Part shown: positions 8,643 to 17,691 of the stretch, piece after piece
Layout of the letters: every line of letters starts with the position of its first letter
Numbering within the stretch: position 1 is the stretch's first letter
Origin: Leptospira meyeri
Lineage (GTDB): Bacteria; Spirochaetota; Leptospiria; Leptospirales; Leptospiraceae
Direction of reading: 5' to 3'
Length of the DNA: 64,000 nt
NCBI RefSeq assembly: GCF_004368965.1
Contig: NZ_SORO01000003.1
Location: 124,001-188,000 of the forward strand
Notes under the pieces: generated by a model
What the model was told of the DNA's origin: nothing
What the model saw: only the letters and a program-made list of their open reading frames with translations
Databases searched by the model: none
Program-made: the position numbers and the translations under genes

Positions 8643-10324
8643 AAATTTCCTCTACCCGCTTGACTTAGGGTTTGATTCGTCCAAAATTCCACTCGAGTTG
8701 GTGAATAGGATTTAGTTTCCCGTTTCAAAAAACATTTTAAAGCTTTTTTGGTATCACCTGTTTTTAATGCACTCACTCCAAGAAAAAACATAGCCTTCCC
8801 TCGTAAGTAAGTATTGGTTTCATATTTTAAATATTCTTCCAACCGATATACGGCTGTCTCATATTTTTTTCTAATGACTGTTTCTTTAATGATTCGATTT
8901 AAATCGGTTTGTCCTAAATCATAATTTACGGTCGCCGAAGGCTCTTCCCTCAAATCATTGACTGATTCTGCGGTTTCTTTCGGTGACAATGTATCGGTTG
9001 GAGTTACTGCATGTTCATTTTTATAATTTTCTGTTTTTTCTGGTTCTTTTTTTGGATGCGACTCAGCAACCACATTTGGTTCTTCTTGTGGAAGAATATC
9101 CTTGGAAAAATTGTATTTAAAATAAGATACGTTTTCTTTTAAATTATAATCTTCTGGAATTCCATTTGATTTGGCTGTCACACCAAAATACAATTCATCA
9201 ATTTCTTTCAGTTCTTTGATAAAAAAATTGGTTTTTGGGTGTAGAACTGTTGCCACCTTTACCACTGATCCTTGGCCAAAAGAAGAAGTTCCCTGATTTA
9301 AAGGTTTCACTGATGCGTATAAACTGTAAACTGTTGTTTCATCAGCTGCTTCAGGGCTAAGCCAACTAATCACGGCTCCTTTGCCCACACGTTCGTAACC
9401 AAGTCCTCTAACATGCATGGCACCTCCGAGATCGGCTCTTGGTTCATTGGATGCCACTTCAGGTTTTGGTTTTTTAGGTGATTCTTCTACAATGACCTCT
9501 GCATTATTTTTTTCAGTCTGCTTAATATAAAACACCCGTAAGGTGGATTTTTTATCCTCCAAAGGAAGAGTTTCTTCGCCACCAACTTGTTTCACAGAGA
9601 CGCCGTAATAAAGAGTTTGTGATTTATCCAAATCTTGATCTAAAAATGAATTTACTGGATGAGTGAGTTCTGCTAATTTTTCCGCCTTTTGCATCAAGGG
9701 CAAACTAGTCAAAGGTGAGTTAGACCGATAAACGGTATACATTGTTCGTCCCGCAGTCGCACCGTTTGGTGGTGTCCAATTCAAACGCACAAACTTTCTT
9801 TCAATATTCGCAGTAATTCCTGACACCCCACCTACCATGGATTGGATCCCTGCATCCGCTGGAAAGGCAGGAAAATCTGGATTTTGTCCGACAACTGGTG
9901 TTCCATTCTCTTCTTCAATATGGACGGGAACCACCGTATAGTTTTGGTTTGAAAAAAGTTTTACTTCTCTACGGCGAACATCCGTTACCATGACAATTGC
10001 ATAGTAATAAGTGCCTGGTTTTAAATTATAATCAAAATAAACACGTGTTGCATTTGCTCCTGATGCTTTGTATCTGCCTAGAGAATCTGCAATATAAAGT
10101 TTTTCAGGGCTATCAATCATAACCGTGGAACGAGCTACGATGATTTCCCCTTCCTGTTTGGGTGGGTCCCAATCCAAACGAATCGATTTTTTATCGGGAA
10201 GGATACTTGCGTGGATTGCTTTGGCAATCGTCGGATACCGACTCTCCTCAAATCCAGAATCTGCCCAAACAGGGAATTGAGACATTAGCAATAGAGCCAT
10301 CCAGAATTGAATCGAGAACTTCAT
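8639..10324 (-). CDS. Exported protein with fibronectin-III-like repeats and a C-terminal TPR-like part
   Basis: 561 residues. The signal peptide is FSIQFWMALLLMSQFPVWA. Three beta-sandwich units of the fibronectin-III type are visible through repeated strand motifs: SIRLDWDPP near residue 48, VRLNWTPP near 178, and AVISWLSPE near 317. Each is followed by a Tyr-rich strand such as YTVYRS or YSLYAS. A low-complexity Glu/Lys/Pro linker leads to a helical C-terminal part (YRLEEYLKYETNTYLRGKAM) that looks TPR-like. It is coupled to the downstream TPR gene and is probably part of an envelope assembly. Confidence 0.8.
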   Translation of the reverse strand: MKFSIQFWMALLLMSQFPVWADSGFEESRYPTIAKAIHASILPDKKSIRLDWDPPKQEGEIIVARSTVMIDSPEKLYIADSLGRYKASGANATRVYFDYNLKPGTYYYAIVMVTDVRRREVKLFSNQNYTVVPVHIEEENGTPVVGQNPDFPAFPADAGIQSMVGGVSGITANIERKFVRLNWTPPNGATAGRTMYTVYRSNSPLTSLPLMQKAEKLAELTHPVNSFLDQDLDKSQTLYYGVSVKQVGGEETLPLEDKKSTLRVFYIKQTEKNNAEVIVEESPKKPKPEVASNEPRADLGGAMHVRGLGYERVGKGAVISWLSPEAADETTVYSLYASVKPLNQGTSSFGQGSVVKVATVLHPKTNFFIKELKEIDELYFGVTAKSNGIPEDYNLKENVSYFKYNFSKDILPQEEPNVVAESHPKKEPEKTENYKNEHAVTPTDTLSPKETAESVNDLREEPSATVNYDLGQTDLNRIIKETVIRKKYETAVYRLEEYLKYETNTYLRGKAMFFLGVSALKTGDTKKALKCFLKRETKSYSPTRVEFWTNQTLSQAGRGNL

Positions 10325-10404
10325 ACTTAGATTTTCGGTGGTAACTACCTGCGAATTGAATTTTTCGTTTGTACTTTCCCAGCTTTTCTGTAAGAATTGT
10401 CATT

Positions 10405-11064
10405 ATGTCGGAAACGGAATACTACCGTTCACAAAGTTACCAGGAATATTTACTTTCGAGCCATAGGAGAGAGGTTTGCCCACCTGAAGATGTGTATGCC
10501 TTTTTCAATTGGAAGGGTTTAAACAACCTCGTTGACTTTGGGAGTGGGCTTGGGTTTTACTTTAACGAGTTTAGAAAATGGTTTCCCCATGTTTGGATCT
10601 GGGCTGCGGAATGCCAACAAGAGATCATTGATATGGTCTTACGACGTAAACTAATGGAAGGAATCGAACAACTCACACCATTTCATATGGACCAATCAGA
10701 CCATCCCCTTCTCCCGGAATGGGTTCCTGTACCCGAAATTATTTTTGCATCCTTATCATTATCCACATTCCCGAACCCTGGTTTGGCGATGGACGGACTC
10801 ATCCGTTCCATGAAGGCTGGAGGAAGGCTTTTTATCATCGATTGGTCAAAAACGGAATCTGGTTTTGGTCCAAAAATCAATGAAAAGATATCAATGGATA
10901 AAATGAAATTTCTTGCTGAAGAATACAAATTAGAAGTTACAAAATCAGGAAGGATATCGGAACATTTTTACGGAATGGAAGTGAAGGCAAGTTCCAATTT
11001 TATTTATGGTTATTATGACCTCAAAGAAGAGGAAGATGAAGACAGTGCCGTCTTTAAACAATAA
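10405..11064 (+). CDS. Class I SAM-dependent methyltransferase
   Basis: 219 residues from ATG 10405; an upstream TTG at 10369 is less convincing. Motif I is VDFGSGLGFYF. The acidic end of strand 2 (WAAECQQEI) and the motif IV/post-IV region (IIFASLSLSTFPN, then MKAGGRLFIIDWSK) follow the Rossmann methyltransferase pattern. The substrate cannot be told. The C-terminus is acidic (EEEDEDSA). It is divergently transcribed from the fibronectin/TPR pair across about 80 bases, which must hold both promoters. Confidence 0.8.
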   Translation: MSETEYYRSQSYQEYLLSSHRREVCPPEDVYAFFNWKGLNNLVDFGSGLGFYFNEFRKWFPHVWIWAAECQQEIIDMVLRRKLMEGIEQLTPFHMDQSDHPLLPEWVPVPEIIFASLSLSTFPNPGLAMDGLIRSMKAGGRLFIIDWSKTESGFGPKINEKISMDKMKFLAEEYKLEVTKSGRISEHFYGMEVKASSNFIYGYYDLKEEEDEDSAVFKQ

Positions 11065-11110
11065 CTAAAAAAAGTAGGACCAAACAAGTTTTAGTTTTCT
11101 CTCTTCATTT

Positions 11111-12394
11111 ATGTGGAGCGAAGAACAAAAAAAAATCATTCATTCTAATTTTCCTATCAAACAAGTCATTGCTGGAGCAGGTTCTGGAAAAACGGCAACC
11201 ATGATTGGTTTATTGGAAGAAAGGGAAAAACAAAACTCCATTCTTCCCAAAAACACTCTGATTGTTACATTTACCAAAAAAGCAACAAACGAATTCAAAG
11301 AAAGGTGTAAAAAAAAAGGTTTATCCAAAGAATACCATATATCCACCTTTCATTCGTTTTGTTATCACGTGTTAAAAAAATATGATCCATCCAAAAATTG
11401 GTCAAATTACAAACTATTGGGTGAATCCAAAAAATGGGAAATCACAAAGAAAATTCTTTTTGATAAACGTTTTGAAATTGGAGGAATTCCCTTTCCAATT
11501 CTTCTCAAAAATAATGGAAAAAAATTTCGTCATCTTTCCGAAACCAGTTACCAATCTTTTTTAACAAGTTTTCGATCATGGAAAGAGATTCACCATTACT
11601 TTGAATTTGATGATTTGATTTTTGACTTTCTGAAATTTTTAGATATGGAATCATCAAACCTAGCCAAAGAAAGATGGACATCGCTGATCATCGATGAATT
11701 CCAAGACACTGATGAGGTCCAACTCCTCATCATTAAAAAAATGAACTTCCAATCCATCACTGTGGTTGGTGATGATTGGCAAGCCATCTACGGATTTCGC
11801 GGAGCCACACCAAAACCTTTTTTGGATTTCCCAAAACATTTTCCTTCCGTAATCCAATACTTTCTGTCCACTAACTACCGTTCAAAGAATTCTATCATCC
11901 AATCCTCTCTCCTTCCACTACATCACAATAAAGATAAAATTCCGAAGCAGGTACAAACTTTTAGAAAGGAAAAAGGAATTTTCCTTGTGGAACGAATCAG
12001 AGAAACAAAAAAACAACCATCAGAGATCTGGAAACTATGGCAAAAAAAAGATCCAAACAGCATCATTCTCACTCGTAGCAATTTTCGAAAAAACGAATGG
12101 ATCCAATCGGGAGTTCCTCAGACACAAGTGATGACCATCCATAGCGCCAAAGGTTTGGAATTCACAACCGTAATCCTTGATCTTGTCCTTGGTTGGAGCG
12201 AAAATAAAAACGAATTTGATGAAGCAGAAGAACGAAGGATTCTTTACGTAGGCCTTTCAAGAGCAAAAGACAATTTGATACTTTTAATCCCGGACAAAAC
12301 CAAACCAGATCGGCTTGCCGACCAAATGAGTGGGGATTTTTCATTCAGGAACCGATTGCGAAATCGTACTTTACGGTGGGCCCGGCTCTGGTGA
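11111..12394 (+). CDS. Short UvrD/Rep-family superfamily 1 DNA helicase
   Basis: 427 residues carrying the full SF1A motif set: Walker A GAGSGKTATM, Ia VTFTKKA, II IIDEFQDTDE, III GDDWQAIYGFRGA, IV TNYRSK, V TIHSAKGLEF and VI LYVGLSRAKD. The motifs are intact, so it should be an active ATP-dependent DNA translocase. It is much shorter than UvrD, Rep or PcrA (about 650-720 residues); the 1B and 2B insertions are reduced. Its end lies 14 bases before the tRNA gene. A role in repair or recombination is inferred from the family. Confidence 0.9.
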   Translation: MWSEEQKKIIHSNFPIKQVIAGAGSGKTATMIGLLEEREKQNSILPKNTLIVTFTKKATNEFKERCKKKGLSKEYHISTFHSFCYHVLKKYDPSKNWSNYKLLGESKKWEITKKILFDKRFEIGGIPFPILLKNNGKKFRHLSETSYQSFLTSFRSWKEIHHYFEFDDLIFDFLKFLDMESSNLAKERWTSLIIDEFQDTDEVQLLIIKKMNFQSITVVGDDWQAIYGFRGATPKPFLDFPKHFPSVIQYFLSTNYRSKNSIIQSSLLPLHHNKDKIPKQVQTFRKEKGIFLVERIRETKKQPSEIWKLWQKKDPNSIILTRSNFRKNEWIQSGVPQTQVMTIHSAKGLEFTTVILDLVLGWSENKNEFDEAEERRILYVGLSRAKDNLILLIPDKTKPDRLADQMSGDFSFRNRLRNRTLRWARLW

Positions 12395-12408
12395 AGTGGT
12401 TTTACCTT

Positions 12409-12485
<77 letters not shown>

Positions 12486-12581
12486 AGAACACGAACGAAA
12501 ATTGTTTCGTTATCATTTTTTAACCCCTCGCAACTAAGTTTCGACTTGCATCCCCTTTCAGATTCATTAAAGTGCAAAGCG

Positions 12582-13262
12582 ATGAAACCCAAGTTCCTAG
12601 CAGAAGAATTCCTTTTGGCTTTGTATTTTTTGATATTTAGCATTGTATCCGTATTCGTTTTGTATTGGTCACAAAGCCCGTCCGGGATCAAACTTGCTTC
12701 ACTCACTCTCCTATTCCATATTAGTTTTGTTGGACTCTCACTGGGACTTCGGTGGCACACACCCTTTCGGATTTGGAAATTTTTGGTACCTTTGTCCATT
12801 TTTATGGTCTTTCCGGATTGGTTTCTTTCTAGCGCTTTACAAACGTTAGTTTTTCCAGAAGATGGTTTTTTAAAAATAGGAACTGTTTCTGGTTATATGG
12901 CAGGGCTATGGGTCATTCCATTATTTATCTGTGTTTATACAGGGATCAAGTTAGAAGAAATGTCAGTTTCCATAATCGGAACAGGTCTATGGGTAGGAAT
13001 CTCGGCTCTAGTGATTTTTGGAACTTCAGAGGCTACAATGTGGGCACTCGGTTCTTGGTATCCACAAAATGTGAAGATGTGGGGAAAAGTAGCCTATTAT
13101 GTGTTAGTTCCCGAGATGATCTTAGGTATTACTGCTTATCTTGCTTACCAGGGATTTTCCTATTCTGCTTATATCTTTCAAATTGCAATGGGATTTTTAG
13201 TAATGATTCTCTACATTGGAAACCTTTCTTTCTTTTACCTTCTCATTGAAAAAATTCTATAA
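12582..13262 (+). CDS. Polytopic membrane protein, unknown function
   Basis: About 226 residues from ATG 12582; a TTG at 12546 would extend it. I count about six or seven membrane helices, among them FLLALYFLIFSIVSVFVLYW, LASLTLLFHISFVGLSLGL, SGYMAGLWVIPLFICVYTG and IAMGFLVMILYIGNLSFFYLL. No catalytic motif is recognised. It opens the cluster of SGNH and MBOAT genes, with its 3' end overlapping the next ORF. A role in the same surface-glycan modification is possible but not shown. Confidence 0.75.
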   Translation: MKPKFLAEEFLLALYFLIFSIVSVFVLYWSQSPSGIKLASLTLLFHISFVGLSLGLRWHTPFRIWKFLVPLSIFMVFPDWFLSSALQTLVFPEDGFLKIGTVSGYMAGLWVIPLFICVYTGIKLEEMSVSIIGTGLWVGISALVIFGTSEATMWALGSWYPQNVKMWGKVAYYVLVPEMILGITAYLAYQGFSYSAYIFQIAMGFLVMILYIGNLSFFYLLIEKIL

Positions 13263-14196
13263 ATTCTCATTCATATCTTGTATCTTCGCTCTCTTAGTTT
13301 TATTTCTAGGAGAGGTTTTTTTTCGTTATCAATTCAAGACGGATACCGAAGAAATCAGATACAAAAAAATTCACTGTTTATATGGATTAACGGAAATCCG
13401 CCTTTGTCCGAATGTAAATGAAGAGTTTTTGCGTAGGGATGGAAAAATTTGGGACATCCAAACCAACTTCCTAGGCGAACGAATCATTGGTAAAGAAACC
13501 AACAATGATAAACTTTGGTTAGTTGGCGATTCTATGGCGATGGGATATGGTCTACCAACAAAAGAAACACCTGCATTTTATTTAAAATCGAAATATAATT
13601 TAGATGTGAGAGTGGTTGCAGTGGATGCCATTGGCACGAGGGGGGTTTTGCAACTTATGAAACAAGCTCTACAGACCATTCGTACAAAGGAACTTCCAGG
13701 TCAGATCTACTGGATTTGGAATCCCTCTGATTTTATTGATGATGAACGAGAAAAAAGAGGGTTCAAACGAATCTTTTATCCCGTCCACCACCGGTTGTCC
13801 CAAATTTCCTATCTGTATAGAAATCTCTTACCCTCTCCCCAGGCAAATTCGTACACTTCGTACGGAATTCCTACCAAGTATCCAGAAAACCATATCACTT
13901 ATTCTCACCTATTAGATTTTTTTTCAGACAGACTCATCCCTAAAGAAAAAATGAACATCCTCTTTAGTTGGGGAATGTCCAGAGAAGGAACCCCAGACAC
14001 AAAAGATCCAAATTACGATATAGCAAAAAGTTTCTTTCTAAAACAGAAAGTCAAAACCATCGATCTAAGGAAAAAAACGGAAGAGTTGTTTAAAGAACAA
14101 AAACAAGTGTACATTCCGCTTGATGGTCATCCAGGGCCCGCACTCGCAGAACTTTTTGCCGATACGATTGCCAAGGACTTCTTAAATTTGCCTTAG
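13216..14196 (+). CDS. Membrane-anchored SGNH-hydrolase-like protein
   Basis: Up to 326 residues. The start is a TTG at 13216; another TTG at 13246 is equally possible, and neither has a clear ribosome site. An N-terminal helix (ISCIFALLVLFLGEVFF) anchors an extracytoplasmic domain with the SGNH block I motif LVGDSMAMGYG and the C-terminal block LDGHPGPALAELF, where Asp and His complete the triad. In AlgJ/AlgX- and DltD-like systems such proteins work with MBOAT transporters in O-acylation of polymers. The downstream MBOAT gene supports this. Confidence 0.8.
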   Translation: METFLSFTFSLKKFYKFSFISCIFALLVLFLGEVFFRYQFKTDTEEIRYKKIHCLYGLTEIRLCPNVNEEFLRRDGKIWDIQTNFLGERIIGKETNNDKLWLVGDSMAMGYGLPTKETPAFYLKSKYNLDVRVVAVDAIGTRGVLQLMKQALQTIRTKELPGQIYWIWNPSDFIDDEREKRGFKRIFYPVHHRLSQISYLYRNLLPSPQANSYTSYGIPTKYPENHITYSHLLDFFSDRLIPKEKMNILFSWGMSREGTPDTKDPNYDIAKSFFLKQKVKTIDLRKKTEELFKEQKQVYIPLDGHPGPALAELFADTIAKDFLNLP

Positions 14197-14238
14197 AAAT
14201 GCTTGATTCTCTGCCCTATGTATAAATTTTAGAGGGAT

Positions 14239-15477
14239 ATGATTCAAAACTGGAAACGATGGGGAGCCATTGTCCTATTTTTCCCGTTGGCGTTACTTTC
14301 TTTGGAATTGATTTTGCGCTTTTCCAATCCGCCTGCTTTACGTTACTACCGCGATGTCAAATTGTTGCATGCCTACCATCCTGAGTATGGAGTCACCTTA
14401 GAACCAAACGAAAGTCGTTTTGTGCGCCACTATGCCGATCTCTGGCAAGGACAGTTCACAACCAATTCTCTAGGACTTCGAGGCATAGAAGAGCCCATTC
14501 CCAAAAAACCAAAACTTGTCTGTCTTGGGGATAGTTTGGTTATGGGATTTGGTGTTTCCGATGAAGATACATTTTGTTCTAGGCTTGGCGGTTTAGAAGA
14601 AAACGGACTGAGTTACCAAAGTTTAAATTTAGGCGTTGACGCATATGGATCTCTTGGTTCTTACAAACGACTAAAAGATATGTCAGGTAAAATTGATAAT
14701 ATCCAAACAGTTTTATTTTTTATTTCACCGAATGATTTTACGATGCCAAATGAATTACGGGCTCAAGGGATCCTTCCTGATGATGAAAACGATGCACTTC
14801 ATGAAAATGATCCTGTATGGAAAAAAAACTTCCGAATCCAGTTTGAACTCACAAGAATTTCCTATCTTTTGCAGGCTCTAAAACTTGCTTATGAACAAAC
14901 AAAAGTAAAATTTTCACAAACAAAATACATTATCTCAGCAGATACAAATCTTTTAACATCTTCGCCGATGGTTTACTTAAGAGAAACATTTATCCTTCCC
15001 ATCAAACAACAAAAATGCGAAGAAAAGGATGAATTCGTTTGCCCTAGACCTCTACAAAACCTAAACGTAGTATGTTCAGATTCGCCAGTGGATCCAGATT
15101 CACTGGAACCCTTACCGGAAACAACAACCAGAGCCTATGATTTGATGATCAATCTTTCAAAAGAAAAAGGATACAAGTTTGTGCCAGTTTTCCTTCCGAT
15201 GCAAATAGAAGAAGTGTATTGTAGGCAGGTAGGAAAGTACAATGCACTTGGTGGATATGCCACTCGAGCAAAAAAGTATTTAGAATCAAAAGGGATCCAA
15301 ACTCTTGATATCCTTCCCTATACGGACAAAATGTGCGGTCGTGAGTTCACACAAAATGGAAAAACAAAAAAAGCTGGAATTCAAGACTATTATATTCCTG
15401 GTGATGGCCACCTAACGAAACTAGGAAACTTATGGGCTGCCGAATCGATTGCCGATGCCCTAAAGGGAAACAAATAA
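14239..15477 (+). CDS. Membrane-anchored SGNH-hydrolase-like protein (second copy)
   Basis: 412 residues. The N-terminal anchor is GAIVLFFPLALLSLELIL. Block I is CLGDSLVMGFG near residue 97, the Asn-bearing block is SPNDF, and the C-terminal IPGDGHLTKLGN supplies Asp and His. It is separated by one base from the MBOAT gene, so the two are almost certainly coupled. Together with the preceding SGNH gene it suggests two acyl-transfer or esterase partners for one MBOAT. The acceptor glycan is unknown. Confidence 0.85.
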   Translation: MIQNWKRWGAIVLFFPLALLSLELILRFSNPPALRYYRDVKLLHAYHPEYGVTLEPNESRFVRHYADLWQGQFTTNSLGLRGIEEPIPKKPKLVCLGDSLVMGFGVSDEDTFCSRLGGLEENGLSYQSLNLGVDAYGSLGSYKRLKDMSGKIDNIQTVLFFISPNDFTMPNELRAQGILPDDENDALHENDPVWKKNFRIQFELTRISYLLQALKLAYEQTKVKFSQTKYIISADTNLLTSSPMVYLRETFILPIKQQKCEEKDEFVCPRPLQNLNVVCSDSPVDPDSLEPLPETTTRAYDLMINLSKEKGYKFVPVFLPMQIEEVYCRQVGKYNALGGYATRAKKYLESKGIQTLDILPYTDKMCGREFTQNGKTKKAGIQDYYIPGDGHLTKLGNLWAAESIADALKGNK

Positions 15478-15478
15478 A

Positions 15479-16909
15479 ATGCTATTTAATTCAGTTCACT
15501 ATTTGATCTTTGCTCCCGTTGTTATCCTTGTTTATTTTTTAATTCCAAAACGATTTCAAGGTCTTTGGTTATTTATCGTTAGTTTGTATTTCTATGCGAT
15601 CTTTCGAATTCCATTTTTAATTTTACTCGTTTTTTCTTTTGTCATTACAAAACTTGCCGTCGACTATATGGAGTTTTCCACCTCCAAAGTAAAAAAACTC
15701 TTTTGGCTGAATGTGGCTATCTGGAGTAATTTAAGTTTACTTTTTGTATTTAAATATTTGGACTTTTCCATTACGGTTTGGAATCAAACGTTTTCTCTTA
15801 CCCCTTGTGATCCAGATTTTGTACAAAAATCAGGAATACTCCTTCCTATGGGGATTAGTTTTTTCACCTTACAAGCAGTATCCTATGCAGTGGATGTTTA
15901 CAAAGGTGTAGTGGTAAGAGCGAAGTCCATTTTTCACTTCGGGTTATTTCTTGCTTTTTTTCCGCAACTTGTCGCAGGTCCCATCTTACGTGCCAGTGAT
16001 GTTCTCCACCAATTTTTAGATTCCAAAGACTTTACCAAAGAAAACCTAAAACAAGGTCTAAAACAACTATTTTGGGGAATCTTTAAAAAGACCTTCATCG
16101 CTGACCCAGTTTCTTATGTGATCGATCCTATGTATGCCAATCCAACAGATTACAATTGGATCGCAATGTGGATTGCTGCTTTTTTATTTGCCGTGCAAAT
16201 TTACTGCGATTTTTCAGGATACTCCGACATTGCGATTGGAACTGCGAGGATTCTAGGTTTTCATATTCCGAAAAACTTTGATCGCCCTTTTTTATCAGGA
16301 ACTCTCAGTGAACTCTGGAGACGATGGCATATTTCCTTTAGCTCTTGGTTACGTGATTATGTGTACATCACTCTCGGTGGAAATAGACGTGGTGAGATTA
16401 TGGCTTATGTGAATCTATTTATCACTACTTTTGTTTCAGGAATTTGGCATGGAGCCGATTGGACTTTTGTATTTTGGGGAACCCTCCATTCTACAATGAT
16501 GGTGGTGGAAAAGTTTGTATTTAAATTCGAAACCATGAGAAAGGCTTGGAACCGAGTACCTCGGTCCATCCAACCACTTTATCCCGTCGGTGTATTCGTT
16601 TTGTCTTGTTTTTTCTTTCGAGCAAAAGCCACTCCTGAAGTTCCGACAGGTATGGGAATCACCAAAATAATGTTAGAACGTGCGTTTACTGGTGCGAATG
16701 GACTTTATCCACAAATGAGTGTAAGTCTTGTGATCTTAGTTGGATTTTTATTTATGGTCGATATCCTCCAAGATAGAAACGAAGACAGATTTGCCTTTAT
16801 CACAGACAATTTATACTTTCTAATTCCAACTTGTATCTTACTTTATATCACTTCATTTATCATCTACAGTGTAACAGTATCTAGCCCCTTTCTCTACTTT
16901 CAGTTCTAA
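15479..16909 (+). CDS. MBOAT O-acyltransferase, AlgI-like
   Basis: 476 residues with about 11-12 membrane helices. The MBOAT signature is present: LWRRWHISFSSWLRDYVY, then GGNRRG and the catalytic-histidine segment FVSGIWHGADWTFVFWG. Proteins of this AlgI/DltB group move acyl groups across the membrane for O-acetylation of alginate, cellulose, LPS or teichoic acids. The two SGNH genes directly upstream fit that role. A strong stem-loop follows the stop, so this is the last gene of the unit. Confidence 0.93.
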   Translation: MLFNSVHYLIFAPVVILVYFLIPKRFQGLWLFIVSLYFYAIFRIPFLILLVFSFVITKLAVDYMEFSTSKVKKLFWLNVAIWSNLSLLFVFKYLDFSITVWNQTFSLTPCDPDFVQKSGILLPMGISFFTLQAVSYAVDVYKGVVVRAKSIFHFGLFLAFFPQLVAGPILRASDVLHQFLDSKDFTKENLKQGLKQLFWGIFKKTFIADPVSYVIDPMYANPTDYNWIAMWIAAFLFAVQIYCDFSGYSDIAIGTARILGFHIPKNFDRPFLSGTLSELWRRWHISFSSWLRDYVYITLGGNRRGEIMAYVNLFITTFVSGIWHGADWTFVFWGTLHSTMMVVEKFVFKFETMRKAWNRVPRSIQPLYPVGVFVLSCFFFRAKATPEVPTGMGITKIMLERAFTGANGLYPQMSVSLVILVGFLFMVDILQDRNEDRFAFITDNLYFLIPTCILLYITSFIIYSVTVSSPFLYFQF

Positions 16910-16913
16910 ATCA

Positions 16914-16942
16914 AAAAGCCGGTAATTTTTTACCGGCTTTTA
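16914..16942 (+). terminator. Stem-loop terminator after the MBOAT gene
   Basis: A perfect 12-bp inverted repeat (AAAAGCCGGTAA and its complement) with a TTTT loop begins five bases after the MBOAT stop. The stem core GCCGG is flanked by A and T runs, so it can also work for transcripts arriving from the right, although lemA ends more than 100 bases away. Confidence 0.88.
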
Positions 16943-17046
16943 ATATCTCAGATCAATTGATTCGTTTTTAATCTAGGGAGTTCTTATCTAGATTTTAGGT
17001 ATTCATATTATTTGAATTTCCTAATATATCGATCTCAAGTCACGAC

Positions 17047-17637
17047 TTAAAATTCAACTTTCGGAGCATTCTCAATTGCTTTTTGGTCTTCCACAGTGAA
17101 GGTAGCTTTTGCATCGTAACCAAAGGCTTTAGCAGTAAGAACAGCCGGGAATTGACGAATGTACACATTATAATCTTTGGTTGCTTTGATGAACCTGTTT
17201 CTTGCAACTGTGATTCTATTTTCTGTTCCTTCCAATTGAGCCATTAAATCAGAAAAGTGTTGGTCCGATTTGAGTTGCGGATAATTTTCTTGGATCATTA
17301 GAAGTCTAGACAAAGCTGAACCCAACTGCCCTTGCGCTTGGTCGAATTGTTTTAAACTTTCTGGATTGTTTACAAGTTCAGGAGTTGCTTGGATAGAACC
17401 AATTTTTGCCCGTGCATCCGCAATTCCTTTCATGATGTCTTTTTCTTGGTTAGCAAATCCTTTCACGGCAGAAACCAAATTCGGAACTAAGTCAGATCTT
17501 CTTTTGTATTGGTTGAGAACTTCTGCCCAAGAAGCAGTTACTTCTTCATCCAACTCTTGGATACGGTTATAACCGCAGTTGGTAAGAACTGTTGCCATAA
17601 GGGAAATTAGAAAAATGGTTCGAAACATTCTTGTCAT
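17047..17637 (-). CDS. lemA: LemA family lipoprotein
   Basis: About 196 residues from ATG 17637; an ATG at 17658 adds seven residues. The N-terminal segment TIFLISLMATVLTNCG is a lipoprotein signal with Cys after TVLTN. The rest is the LemA helical fold: YNRIQELDEEVTASWAEVLN, then RRSDLVPNLVSAVKGFA and the C-terminal half with FNVYIRQFP-like segments. LemA proteins are membrane-associated and of unclear function. Spacing to the next upstream gene is about 50 bases. Confidence 0.9.
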   Translation of the reverse strand: MTRMFRTIFLISLMATVLTNCGYNRIQELDEEVTASWAEVLNQYKRRSDLVPNLVSAVKGFANQEKDIMKGIADARAKIGSIQATPELVNNPESLKQFDQAQGQLGSALSRLLMIQENYPQLKSDQHFSDLMAQLEGTENRITVARNRFIKATKDYNVYIRQFPAVLTAKAFGYDAKATFTVEDQKAIENAPKVEF

Positions 17638-17691
17638 GGTGATTGTATACCTAACCATTAGTCGGTCTGCAACACCATTTTGTTAAAAAAT

